Source of the DNA: Paralichthys olivaceus
Lineage: Eukaryota > Chordata > Actinopteri > Pleuronectiformes > Paralichthyidae
Direction: 5' to 3'
Assembly: GCF_024713975.1 (NCBI RefSeq)
Contig: NC_091108.1
Span: forward strand, 6,253,001 to 6,317,000
Length of the DNA: 64,000 nt
The position numbers and the translations under genes are program-made. Numbering within the stretch: the first letter of the stretch is position 1; the number at the start of each line of letters is the position of its first letter. The notes beneath the pieces were generated by a model. The model made no database searches. It was not told where the DNA came from and saw only the letters and a program-made list of their open reading frames with translations. Shown here piece after piece: positions 13,531-44,186 of the stretch.

Positions 13531-14935
13531 TTATGTTCAGTGATTAAACATCATTTAGTCATAATACAATTTGACTCTCCACTTGGCATACCATTTTAAT
13601 TGAATATCTTTTGATGAAGCATATTATTTTGTCTTAAACTGATATTTCTTTCTTCTTCTCCGGCTGACATTTAGAAAAATGCAGCAGTCAGTTTCCCAGT
13701 AATAAATGTTGGCCTGTGACTTTCGGCTGTTTTCAGCAACATTTTGCTAAATTGTTTCTGCATAAAGAAGGAAAATAATCCATACTTGCGTTCTGATGTG
13801 GTTTGCAAATAGACTCACAAACATAATTAGATTCCACATTTATTCCATTGTATTGTTCTGCTGTTATTCAACAGAAACATGCTTTCAGCTGTAGTGGTGC
13901 TGGTAGGTGGATGTTTTACTTTTGAGCTGCTCCCTCTGTTTCTACAATGCTTAGCTAAACTAAAGGTATCCTGGTTGTAGCTTCATATTTAATGCACAGA
14001 CATGAGAGAAGAATCAATCTCCTCTTGGAACAGCGGCCAAATTATTACACATATACGCATAATTCATTCTTTGTCTGCGACTGACGAAAAAGTAAGCGGT
14101 CACTTGCCAGGTTCTTAAAGTTAATCAGTCCCTGATTGATTTTTACTCATTTTCAGTGACAGCGTAAAGAGGAAAAATAATCCATACTTCTATGGTGGTG
14201 TAGTTGGCAAATTGAGATTTATTAGAAAATAATTCGATTCCATTTTCCTGTGTATTGTGTGCTGCTGTCATTCAAAAGAAACGTGCTCACAATATATTTC
14301 TATGCTAAGTATTAAGTGGTATTCTGGCTGTAGCCTCATATTAAATACAAAGACGTGAGAGAAGAATCAATCTTGTCTCCCAGCAAATTATTACACTATT
14401 GCCTGACAATAACTCTCAGAAGAATCTGTATGCTGTAAGCTCCTTTTATAGATCATTTTCACCATTTGTCTGAGTGGAATTCATTCTATTCTGTGATTTA
14501 ACATCATTTAGACAAAATGCAATTTGGCTCTTCACTTGTCGTGTGATTTCTTTTTGTTTTATTAAGCATATTTAATTTGTCTTTGTGGAAGTTCTACATT
14601 TGAAAATGATGTTTCTTTCTCTCTCTGTCCCTGACTGACAATTAGGAAAGCGTAGCAGTCAGGTCTGCTACAATCATTTTCCTTGACATCAAATCTCTCA
14701 GAGCTTCTGTCACCGAGTGAATTTCAACCATTTTTCCAGCTTTTGTATTATCCACAGGAGCATTTTTCTAAATCCTCACATTTTATGCTGCTTGTGTTCT
14801 CAATACAGCAGAAAAGGGAAAATAACACACCTGCAGTGTCATAAATTTAGACTGTGTAAAAATGTAATTAGATTTCAGTCCACATTTATTTCCTCCTATA
14901 ATTCATTTGGCTGTCATTCAAAAGAATGAGGCAAA
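13531..14935 (+). repeat. Diverged tandem copies of a non-coding unit
   Basis: Two sequence blocks recur in the same orientation. Block A is at about 13536-13700 and 14490-14665; both copies carry AACATCATTTAG, then a T-rich part, then a word close to GCAGTCAG near the end. Block B is at about 13766-14052, 14166-14395 and, shorter, 14811-14930. B copies 1 and 2 share AAAATAATCCATACTT and TGAGAGAAGAATCAATCT; copies 2 and 3 share CTGTCATTCAAAAGAA. The order is A-B-B-A-B. No open frame spans the unit and it does not resemble a teleost transposon I know. It may be an old local duplication of regulatory DNA. Confidence 0.65.
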
Positions 14936-16925
14936 AAAAGGGATTATTATCGTCCAATATTTCATTCACCTTCGCAGAGATTTTTTTTTCCAGTGAGGCA
15001 CTAAAAGTTGAGACTTAGTTTGAGAAGCGTCTGTCTCCTGAGTCTGCAGGCGGTCATGAAGACGTCTGCAAGTTGAACTCAGCCTTATTTTCCTCTATTG
15101 ATGACAGTTGAGCTTTCGGTTGTACACTGTCAAGATAAAATGCCGCAATGCAACAGTCAAACAGCAGCGAGCGAGTGTGGCCTGAATGCACCTTTCACAT
15201 CCCGTATGTATTTGTCATGTCAGATGAGGAGTTTTCATCTTTTCTCCTCAGACAGGAGCGTGAGTCAGTGAGGAGAGATCAGGGAGCGAGGAAGTGCTAA
15301 AATGATTACTTTCACCAGCTCCTCGCCTCTTTATCTCCGGAGAATTCAGACTCTGAAGCTCCTGACAGTCAGTTGGAAAGGACCAAAGAGGATCCATGAA
15401 ATACTTACACTTGGAACCTCTTCAGCACCGGAGGATGCTGCGGAATCCCCAAAGAAAAAACATCACTGTCAAGCTCTCACTCCTCTGTTGTAAGAAAGAC
15501 TTTTTAGAGACACACACACACACAAAAAGAGGACTTTGCGTGGATGCAAATATGCCAGTGATGAGCCGGGATGCGTTTACAGCTCCTCTGATGCATGAAG
15601 ATGTTATTTAGCATTAATTTCTGGAGTGCCAAGTGTGCCAAGATGAATCCTAACCCTGCTCCTCCCGCTTTGCCGATCAGGCTGCTTCAAATTCAGTGTG
15701 AGTGAGTGTGTTTTCTGGCCTGGGATGTTTCCACCAGCATTTGCCAGCAGTCATAGCACATGCTTCTTCAGGCTTTGAGGTTTTAGAAACTCATGAATAT
15801 TGTAAAAGACCCATCTTTGAAGTCTCTTTTTATTCTGAATGAGACAGAGTAATAATGTTAAACTCTCTTTCCTTTGATTTTCACAAAAAATGTGTAATCA
15901 AGGGCAATTTGCAAAAATAGTGCTTGAGTATCTCTGGACTGATGATCGAAGGTGATGTGGAGATACAGAGAAACTGAAAACTTCTCTCTCTCTACTCAAC
16001 AGGCCTGTAGCTTTATTCTTGTACCTGCCGCTGCCTGCAGTTATTTAGAGCCTCAGTTCAGTGGTCGCTTCGTGACCATTCGATCCCGTCAGTTGCTGAC
16101 AGACGTTCAACAGATTTACAGACTTGGTAGGAAACTACAGACCATTAGTCGAACTAATGTCTTGTGTCCAAAAGTTTAAGACAGACCTAAAATTCAAAAA
16201 CAATCACTTAAAAAGCAATTTTCACTTCCTTTCTGTTCCGTTGCTGCTTTTGTTTATGATGCTGCTCCTTCAGGCTTCAGAGGAGGTTGTTTAAATCAAG
16301 AAAGTTCTGTTCGGCTTAAACACCGAAGGGTCCGATAAGAGTCTGTATTTATCTCTGCTCTGTGAGGCCTACACCTACTCACACACTAAATTCTGTCATG
16401 ATAATAATGAGTCATGTGATTACTATTTATCCTGAGGGGGGCATGACTGTCAAATCAAATGTTTTGGTGATCCATCTTATAGCTGATGAGACATTTCTGC
16501 CAAAACCACAAATATGAACCTCACAGAGATTCCACAGAAAAAATCTATACATACAAACATCATTACATATAAATGTAGAAATATATATATATATATTATT
16601 ATTATAGTGTTATTATTCAATATATGATATAATGTACAAATAAATAAATGAAGGAATACAGAAGTTGCATTTTTCATTATAAATTGAATTTGCATTTTAT
16701 GGATTTTTTAATATTTGTTTGTTTGTTTTTTTCTTCCGTCAGTCATTTGTGTTTTATGTGGTAGCTGTTTGCAGTGTTACCCCTCATCCTCAGTGTTAAC
16801 ACTTGTACACATGGACCAAACTAAAAAGTCATGTCAAGTAATTTCTTTCCCAAAGATATTTTCTTTTTATTTTCATTGGTTGTTGTCACTTGATGTTTGT
16901 CATTGTGCTTAGTTTAATAAATGAT
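14936..16925. other. Non-coding stretch, no gene recognised
   Basis: Only short chance frames are present, plus an AT microsatellite fragment at about 16578-16605. No repeat family, RNA gene or coding exon is supported. Confidence 0.45.
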
Positions 16926-16929
16926 TTGA

Positions 16930-17140
16930 TGCCATGAAAAGGAGGTGTGACATCATGATTGACAGCTTAGACTTGACTCCCGATTGGGCAGACGGGGCCA
17001 AATCCCCTACACTGCACAGACTGGTTCCGAATGACATCACCAGCCCAAGATGGTAACCCACGAATCCGGGATATTTTGGCTTCATTTTTATACAGTGGGA
17101 GGAAGTGGAGACGTGTCGTCCAACCTTATTTACTGTCGAT
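16930..17140 (+). repeat. Possible dispersed teleost repeat
   Basis: The segments GGTGTGACATCATGATTGAC and, further on, TTTTGGCTTCATTTTTATAC followed by GGAGACGTGTCGTCCAAC resemble a common fish interspersed repeat. The copy is diverged and non-coding. Family assignment is from memory of typical fish sequence and is uncertain. Confidence 0.45.
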
Positions 17141-18655
17141 GTTTTACACCCACACTCTTACTCATAGAAACACAACAGGTGGCTCTGGTGTTCACGTGGC
17201 CCCGACTTCTTCACTTTCGACTCTATTCTGCAAAGTATGAATACATGTATGAAATAAATTCTGACCGACTGATTGCCCTTTGTAACCTCACTATGAACGA
17301 GCACAGGCGAAAGTTTTCATCCGACACAATATTCAAACTAAGCTTGAGCTCTCATTAAAAACTGTTGAAAAATTCGCTCCTGCTTCTAAATCAACCATCT
17401 AATGACCTCACCTCTGCACATTTGCCTTAAAGTGGCCACTCAATGCACTTCACATCCATCAGTCGGTGGGTTGGATCAGACGTCGGAGCTGTGAGGCTGC
17501 TGAAACGTAGAGAGACGGACTGAATTGGTTTTGATTTGATTGAACTGACTGGTGGCTCTTTACTCCCCCGCTCTGCTGATAATTAAGTTAATCAACTCCT
17601 GAAAACTCAATGACGTCTTTGCCACATTATGGGGCTCGCAGCAGTGTTAAATTATATTTCATTCTTTGACGTTCAAAAGGAGAGTTTTCTCCTTTTTTTG
17701 TAAATCGGAGCAGAGGAGATTTAGAATGCATTATGTGTGGGTGGAGGTAAAGGATGAAGGTAAAGAAGAGGTAGGCTGGGGAAAATGGAGTGTGCCCGGA
17801 GGAGATAGACTGCAGAGAGTCCTGGTACGTGTGTTAGTGCATGAGTATGTGCGTGAGAGAGAAGATGTATAAGGTAACAATCACTGTGAATATTCCTGCT
17901 CTTCCTTTTCCACCCGGGAACTTGTAGAGACATATTTTTAGAACGCACCTATACATATTAGGTCTGTACGTTTGGACTGGAGCCACAAAACAGTCTCTTC
18001 TGCAAATGAGTCGCAAGAAGTTGGACCACAATAGAGAATTTCAATTAAAAGTACAAGTACTTCAAATTTGTACTTGAAAAGAATGTGTTTAGTAACAATC
18101 GACCACTGTGAGACTGCACAGAGTTCGTAATGTTTTGCTCATGCAGCCTCATCAGGTTAAATCGACCCCATTACAAACTGTTTCTTGTAACCAGTGTTGC
18201 AAATTCTGTTATTTTGCTGTTCTTGTTTAATCCTATCAGACTAATTGTGATTTGTAAATATGGGCTGTACAAATACAATTTGGTTGATTGATTGGTTGAA
18301 GTTCACACACTGACAAACAAGCAAACACAAAAAAACATCGCCAAATTTCGAGGCAGAAACAACCTGACAGATTTCCTGTTTCATCTTTGAGTGGATGTGT
18401 TAAATTCCTCTGTATTACTGTGAGGACACTTTCTGATCCGCCCCAGAGGCCTGTGGAATTATGGGAGCAAACAGTGCAGGCTGCAGGGGGCGTACTAAGC
18501 TTGTGAAGGACTTGTGATGTTTAGAGAGAAATCGCTTCAGGGCTCATTTGAGATTATCTGTCTGATTTATGTCTGAAAGCAAATGTGTTTGAAGTGTCCA
18601 CTCAAATCCTCCTTCTGTCTTTGGTTTCTGATTGAAAGTAATGAAGCTGTCACTG
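17141..18655. other. Non-coding stretch, no gene recognised
   Basis: No coding exon, RNA gene or regulatory site that I can support. Confidence 0.45.
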
Positions 18656-18659
18656 GTGC

Positions 18660-18960
18660 ATGACCGAGTACTTGTGAGTGAGTACTTCAGGTACAGTACT
18701 TCATTACAAGTCCTGCTTTCAAAGTCCTTCTGAAACTCAGATGCTTTATCTGAAAAGAGTTAAAATTAAAAGTGCTGGAAAAATATTTCCTGTCTAATGT
18801 TCATTATACATTATCATATTATTAATCAATGTGCATTAACATGTAAGCAGCAATTTAGTCAATTTTATTGAAGCTAATATTAACTAAGAAGTTTATTATA
18901 CTTTAAAACCAATTCTCCTGCAAAAGGTCAGCAGATAAATCATGGAGGAAACAAAGAACA
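18660..18960 (+). repeat. Dispersed teleost repeat copy
   Basis: The run of TACTT-type words (GAGTACTTGTGAGTGAGTAC), then CAAGTCCTGCTTTCAAAGTC, AAAAATATTTCCTG and AATGTGCATTAACATGTAAG, matches the order of an abundant interspersed teleost repeat. It is non-coding. A second, shorter copy of the leading part lies at 58622-58690. Confidence 0.55.
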
Positions 18961-38788
<19,828 letters not shown>

Positions 38789-40185
38789 GTAAGGTCAGTA
38801 TTTGATTGTACTGTTTTTCTAAATAGAATTCTCTCACTGTCTACCACTTCACTCTCTGAATAGCATGGAAGCATATTCTCAGTACGTGTTTTAGTGCCCT
38901 ACTTAAAGACAACAGCAACCGCTACTCAAAGTTCTGCAGCTTATATCTCCACTTTTTAACAAGAGCGAGAAAGAGTGCTGATCCCCCTCCAGTTTAATCT
39001 TTCACCCTGTTCGTCATTCTCTCCATCTGGGTGTGTGAGGACAGACAGGTTCTCTGCAGTTATCACTGGTGATGACTGTCTGAACAGCCACAGAGATACG
39101 GTGCCGTCTCATCCACTCTTTTAAATCTCCGCTGATATTCTTTGTATGTACACACAGTGATGAGACTTTATTTGTCTCACTGGCATTTCCCTTCTGCTGT
39201 CCGATAACTGAAATGAACATGATAGACTATTAAGTTGATGACATAATAAACTGTTTGTCCTCAGTTGGATATCTCAGTGTGGTTGCAGGGGATATATGGA
39301 TCACTCGTCTATTTTAACGTTACACTCAGCCCCCATACCCCCTCTGCCGATTCACCCACCTGAAACATTTCCATTATATGTTTTATAACAGTCTGATAAT
39401 GGTGGATTTTCAGTGTTGTCTCTCTTCTTTTTTTAAGTTTGAAGAGAAGAAGCCTACAATACATGAAGTTGGAGGAACAGATACCAGCAATACCTTTATA
39501 GAGAGGGTGTATTTGAAATTAAATGAAAGCAATGAAGGCAGAAGGAAGAGTTTTACAACCTTGTTTGTTGCTTGTTTGCTTCGTTAGAACAAAACACTCC
39601 CAATGTGAACTTCATCAAAATGCTGGTTATGAATATTCTCCACACTGCTGCAGCGAGATCAACTTTAAACAGCAATCAATATTTTCCCCTCAGACTGATA
39701 GCCTTGTGGAAAATCAGGACAATAAAGTATATTGTGTGCTTAATATATTATGATCTGTATTGTGCATAAAAATACAATTACGTGATCAATGAGATGAACC
39801 ATGAGATGCCCTCCTTTTGTTGTACTGCAGATGTATTTGTTCTGTTTCTGTGCATTTAAAAAGCAAATATGAATGTACGAGGAACACGTTTTCTTTTCAC
39901 AGATGATAATTATGTGATTTTCTTTTATTTGTAGATTATGCTGAAAATGTACAGTATGTAATTTATTCACAAACTGTATTGTATGCACATCACGTTTTGT
40001 CATTTGTTTAAACATGATAGGGTGCATTTTTAAATTCTGTTTATATTCTGTTTATGGTAATCAAAAGATAATTTTTTACTATTAGCATGTTTAAAATGTG
40101 GCTATTTTGCATCATTTGTATTCATTGCATCTGTCACAGCTATGGAAGATAACAGTTTTTGAAATAAACCTGTTCCTCCCAAAAA
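38789..40185 (+). other. ralyl: RALYL 3' untranslated region (possibly with an intron)
   Basis: Non-coding sequence after the stop. Poly(A) signals AATAAA occur at 39721 and 40163. The second is followed by a C/A-rich cleavage-like site and is the likelier main end. An acceptor TTTTTTTAAG at 39428-39437 suggests an alternative last exon. Confidence 0.55.
40163..40168 (+). promoter_or_regulatory. Poly(A) signal AATAAA, probable RALYL transcript end
   Basis: Canonical hexamer 1.37 kb after the RALYL stop, with T/G-rich sequence downstream (GTGTTATGGCTTTG). Confidence 0.6.
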
Positions 40186-40699
40186 AAGTGTTATGGCTTT
40201 GATTTGCAGACCTTCACAACATTTGTATCAATGTCTGATGCTCTGAACAAAAATCTTATTTTCACTTAAGACTTGCAAAACAAGTTACAGATAATAAAAA
40301 ACCTTGCTCTGGAAAGTTACCTGATTCAGCTGAAGATCATTAAAAAAATTACCACATTTTTTTAATTCAAATATAAAGAATTTAAGGCCAATAAATAACC
40401 TCAAATGGTAGAAAGGTGAGGAAGAAACTTCCCAGGGTGAAAAAAAACAACAAACAACACTAATCACCCACAAACTGGAAATTGCAGAGATAACATCCAT
40501 TTTTTAGAGATTGAGAAATGTTTTCACTTACAGCTTCACTGCAACAATGGAAGACAAATAGTAATTAGACTGTTTGAAACATGCATTTGTTTCTTATTGA
40601 CCACTGAAGTTGCTTTACAGTACAAGTCACATTCACTCACCCACACACACAAATCGTCTCTATGCAACACTTTTTCTATCACACACACCACTTGTTCTA

Positions 40700-40803
40700 T
40701 GTTAGCGCAGCTGCCAGTGGCAATGTGGGGTTCAGTATCGAGCCTTCAGAATGCAGACTGGAAGAGCTGGGGATCGAACCACCAACCCTACCTCCTGAGA
40801 CTT
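40700..40803 (-). mobile_element. tRNA-derived SINE-like fragment
   Basis: Read on the minus strand, it contains GGTTGGTGGTTCGATCCCCA then CTCTTCCAGTCTGCAT and CTGAACCCCACAT. GGTTCGATCCC fits the pol III B-box consensus GGTTCGANNCC, and the surrounding words are those of a common teleost SINE. I do not see a good A-box, so the copy is truncated or decayed. Confidence 0.65.
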
Positions 40804-41059
40804 GAAAGTTAACAATTCCTGCATGTTCTCTAACTTTAGATGATGACTTACAAACACTGCTGGAACAAACTGAAACAGAAGAAGAGAACAGGACGAGGGC
40901 TTCAACTGAATCTCACAGTCTCAAGACTACAAACCCAATGGAGCCAGTTGGGGATGAACTGGAGAGACGGTGAAAAGCACCTTAGGCTACAAGTTGATGA
41001 TGATCATGATGATGATGATGATGATTTACAATAGTGGGGTTAAGATTGGGATTAGGGTT

Positions 41060-41185
41060 AGGGCATTGTAATTTGGTGCAGATCTAAATAGAAATCCCCA
41101 TTTAGTGACATAAATATGGTTTCAAGAGGGAACTGTCCAGCCTTGGTGGCGGTATGCACTCTACTGAGAGCCACTCTAGTTGTTA
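41060..41185 (+). repeat. Dispersed teleost repeat fragment
   Basis: TGTAATTTGGTGCAGATCTA, then AAATATGGTTTCAAGAGGGA and TGGCGGTATGCACTCTACTG, is the tail of an abundant fish interspersed repeat. A related copy is at about 46240-46385. Confidence 0.65.
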
Positions 41186-43204
41186 TAATGCTCACATGCT
41201 GATGTTATCATGAGGCTCAAATAATTTCCATGCCTACGCGTTATGTCTCTGAACCAGTCGCACAGCTGTTCGCTTTTCATTTGGCAGAGGAACAATCATT
41301 GAAAATTTGCTGCCTTCTTTTTTCACTGCCTGGTTTATAATTTCTTTCCTCCACAGGGATTTTCAAAACACAAGCAATGTGAAAATAAAGACACAAGCTA
41401 AATGTAAAGATTCTCCACTCAAGTTTAGTTAAAGCATTGATATACATCAGTCCTATATGGACTGTGAGAATATTAATCTATTATTTTTTTAATGCAGTGT
41501 CCTTGAAAACTACAGCCAATGACAGATACAGTAAGTGGTGGCGAGGCAGCAACAGATGGTATTTCTAATTCTCTCACTTCATTAGCACCAGATCATCATT
41601 TTCACAGGTTAAGGAGGGCCAGTGGCAGGGTTGCAGGTATAATTGGTTCTATCATCACTGGCTGGCAGGCACTCACTACAATGATCAGTCATGCTGCCCC
41701 TCTAATATGGACAAGGTTCAGTGTGTGATGAACTGAATCAATCAGAAGCCTGTGTAGCTGCTGGATGAATTATGAGTATAATGGGGTCAGGATCTTTATA
41801 ATGCGTCTGTGATTCGTCATTATTGAGCAAGGATGCACAACTCACTGCAGGCATTGTTTCACAGGCCTATGAGTCACAGGTAGATTATAATGTAAGAGAT
41901 TTATTAATTATACTTTAGGGAAAGATCGCATAAAAAGAGCAATATGTTTTATTTATTACACTATGAATAATTCCAAAAACTGCAAAGACTCATCCGTCTT
42001 CATGATCTTTTCCATGGTTAAAGTAGACTCATATATTTTACTGTAATGACTCCAACATTTGTTTTATTTATCATTTTATCAGACAATCCAGTGAATAAAA
42101 TGTGCCATATATTTGAATCACCAAATATGTGTGAGGGGATTCCTCTCCTGCAGTTTGTGTCCACATACAAAATATTATTTAATTTGTAGCAGAGGCAAAG
42201 TGACCCTATTGATTCTCTATTAGCACTATTCAATTCACGTTAAGGTAATTACACATACTGTGTACTACTAAAGATCATAGCGTGTGGGTCTGTGGTATCC
42301 TTGAGAGGTTTATGCAATTTTATTTTATAAATAATGAAAATTTTGTTAAGGTAGGAGGATTTTTATGAACATTCTCTCAGGGTCTTGTATTTGCAAGTGA
42401 AAATTGCTGATAATAGAGAGCAATTTAATTGAAAGTGAAGGATTTGGTGGGTTTTTTGTAATAAATACATGTAACATCTTTTTACTTTTGTGTTTTTGTG
42501 TGTATAATTCTCATGCAGCATGTTGTTTGTGTCTCATTCTTGAACAAAAGCCAAGAACGACTGCATTCACCATATTTTCTGACTGTGGCGTCAATGCAGA
42601 AGATGGCGGGGGTTTGTACAAATGAGGGACACAGCTGTTACTTGAATAGAAACAAAAGTATAATGATGTGGTGAACAGGAATACTGGGTTTTAATCATGA
42701 TGTGCTTTAGCAATAACATTTTTTCCCCTCTTTTTGATTCAGATAAACACAAAAATCAATATCAGTTAAACACAGGTGCTTGGAGATTTATCTGTGATGA
42801 GGTAAACACATCAGTAAAATTTAAGATAAAATAGGCTTTGTATGATTTGTACATGAACATGCTGTGCAATGTCCAGTATCTTAAATGAATTAAGTTGCTT
42901 TCAGATGGATTTGACCCATGATTATTGTGTGCTCTTTTTTAAGAAGCTTCAGAGTTCACTCTCATCATTGAAAACAGCATTAGAGGAAATTGCTTCTCAA
43001 GGTCCATTTTACAGGTTCCTCTCCTTACTAAGATCATGAGATGTGGTTGCAGGCCCCAGAAAAACTATTAAAATTGACCTTTGAATAAACCTTGAGGATC
43101 TACTTTGAGCCTACAAACTCAATAGGTCTCAAACGTTTGTGAAAAATCTTTTCAACTCCTCGTGTTTGACGTAAGTTAACTTATGTCCCCTACAATATAT
43201 TGTA

Positions 43205-43520
43205 AAAAACAAAGAGGCACAAAATGTCTTCAAATTGCAACAAAAAAAACCAATATCAAGAGAACAAAAAGCAAAAGAGTCACGTAAATAAAAATGACCA
43301 GAAAGAGACATTAAACAACAAAATAAGACACAATAGAACCAAAACAACCAAAGGATATACAAAACATCTACAAACAGACATGAAAACAGAAACTTTCATC
43401 TCACTGAAGTGAACTGATTCTTGACCCTATGCTCTTGTGTTTGACTGTTGTTTCTATCTATCCATCTATTTAAAAAAGACATAAAAGAAAGACACAGAAT
43501 AACCACAGACACAACTTTAC
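43205..43520 (+). repeat. Decayed tandem array of a CAAA/AGAGACA-type unit
   Basis: Short A-rich words resembling 'aaaatgaccagaaagagaca' recur at irregular spacing. This pattern is common in fish genomes as degraded minisatellite-like sequence. Confidence 0.45.
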
Positions 43521-43594
43521 TTGTGGAAGATTTGTAGAAAAAACATGCAAAATGTTTTGATCGAAACTATGAAATGGAAAACGTGTTTTCATGG

Positions 43595-43645
43595 CTGTGT
43601 CGGGCGGGATTTGGCCCACGGGCCACCACTTGCACTACTGGTGAC
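43595..43645 (+). repeat. Possible DNA-transposon remnant
   Basis: GGATTTGGCCCACGGGCCAC followed by CACTTGC resembles the palindromic 'ggcccgcgggcc' word of hAT-type non-autonomous elements. It is short, so this is only a suggestion. Confidence 0.3.
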
Positions 43646-43906
43646 AAGTACTAACCAGGTACTTTGCTCCATTGTTTCAGGACACGTGGAAATCCCTAAA
43701 AGCTCTGATAGTACCACAGACTGTATATAGAGATATACAGATAGTACACACACTGAGATATTTCCCCTCAGCGCCATCTTTGATCATGTCTTTATTTATG
43801 TTAGCGTTGAGGAAGTGGGGGTGGAGTCTCCGAGTGTCCCGGATGTTGCCGTTCACGACGTCACGTAAACAGGAAGTGTGATCCTCGAAGCGGTTAGTTC
43901 AACTCG

Positions 43907-43948
43907 ATGGAGGCTGAAGAAAACTCCAGGAGGAAATGGTTCAGCTAA
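43907..43948 (+). other. Upstream ORF (13 codons) in the LRRCC1 leader
   Basis: ATGGAGGCTGAAG runs to TAA at 43946-43948, encoding MEAEENSRRKWFS. It starts with MEAE, loosely like the longer mammalian LRRCC1 N-terminus, so an unseen splice from this ATG into the gene cannot be excluded. Confidence 0.4.
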
Positions 43949-44067
43949 GTCAGACTTGCTGTTTCGGTCTTTAGAAGACGCGGCACGTCAGCAGGTCGCT
44001 GTTTCAGCCCCTGTACGTGTAGTTTGGAGGCGGTTTACAGGGAGTTCGCCTCCGTTGAGCTCCGTCC

Positions 44068-44088
44068 ATGGTAAAGTTTGGCAGCTAA
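44068..44088 (+). other. Upstream ORF (6 codons) in the LRRCC1 leader
   Basis: ATGGTAAAGTTTGGCAGCTAA. The context CC-ATG-G is favourable for initiation. Confidence 0.4.
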
Positions 44089-44142
44089 GTGTCTGTGCTA
44101 AAGATTTAGCCTCGGTACGTTATATTAGCTCACGTCGTCGCA

Positions 44143-44186
44143 ATGGGAAACAAGGAGCTGAGTCTTATTGACAAGGAAGTCACAAG
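44143..44186 (+). CDS. lrrcc1: LRRCC1 coding exon 1
   Basis: MGNKELSLIDKEVT, then donor CACAAG|GTAAAT, phase 2. LIDKEVTSL aligns with the end of the mammalian N-terminal extension. Confidence 0.8.

Larger units (their letters stand above)
40169..43779. other. RALYL-LRRCC1 intergenic region
   Basis: Holds three repeat remnants (40700, 41060, 43205) and a short GAT triplet run at about 40996-41027. No coding exon or RNA gene is supported. Confidence 0.6.
43780..44142 (+). promoter_or_regulatory. LRRCC1 promoter and 5' untranslated region
   Basis: CpG content rises sharply here. A CRE-like ACGACGTCACGT lies at 43855-43866 and an ETS-like AGGAAGTG at 43871-43878, with no TATA box. Such a pattern is usual for broadly expressed centrosome genes. 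Two short upstream frames lie at 43907-43948 and 44068-44088. The transcription start itself cannot be placed. Confidence 0.6.

Noticed and set aside
41047..41063. Telomere-like GGATTAGGGTTAGGG word
   Set aside because: Only two units and next to a repeat fragment; too short to call an interstitial telomere.
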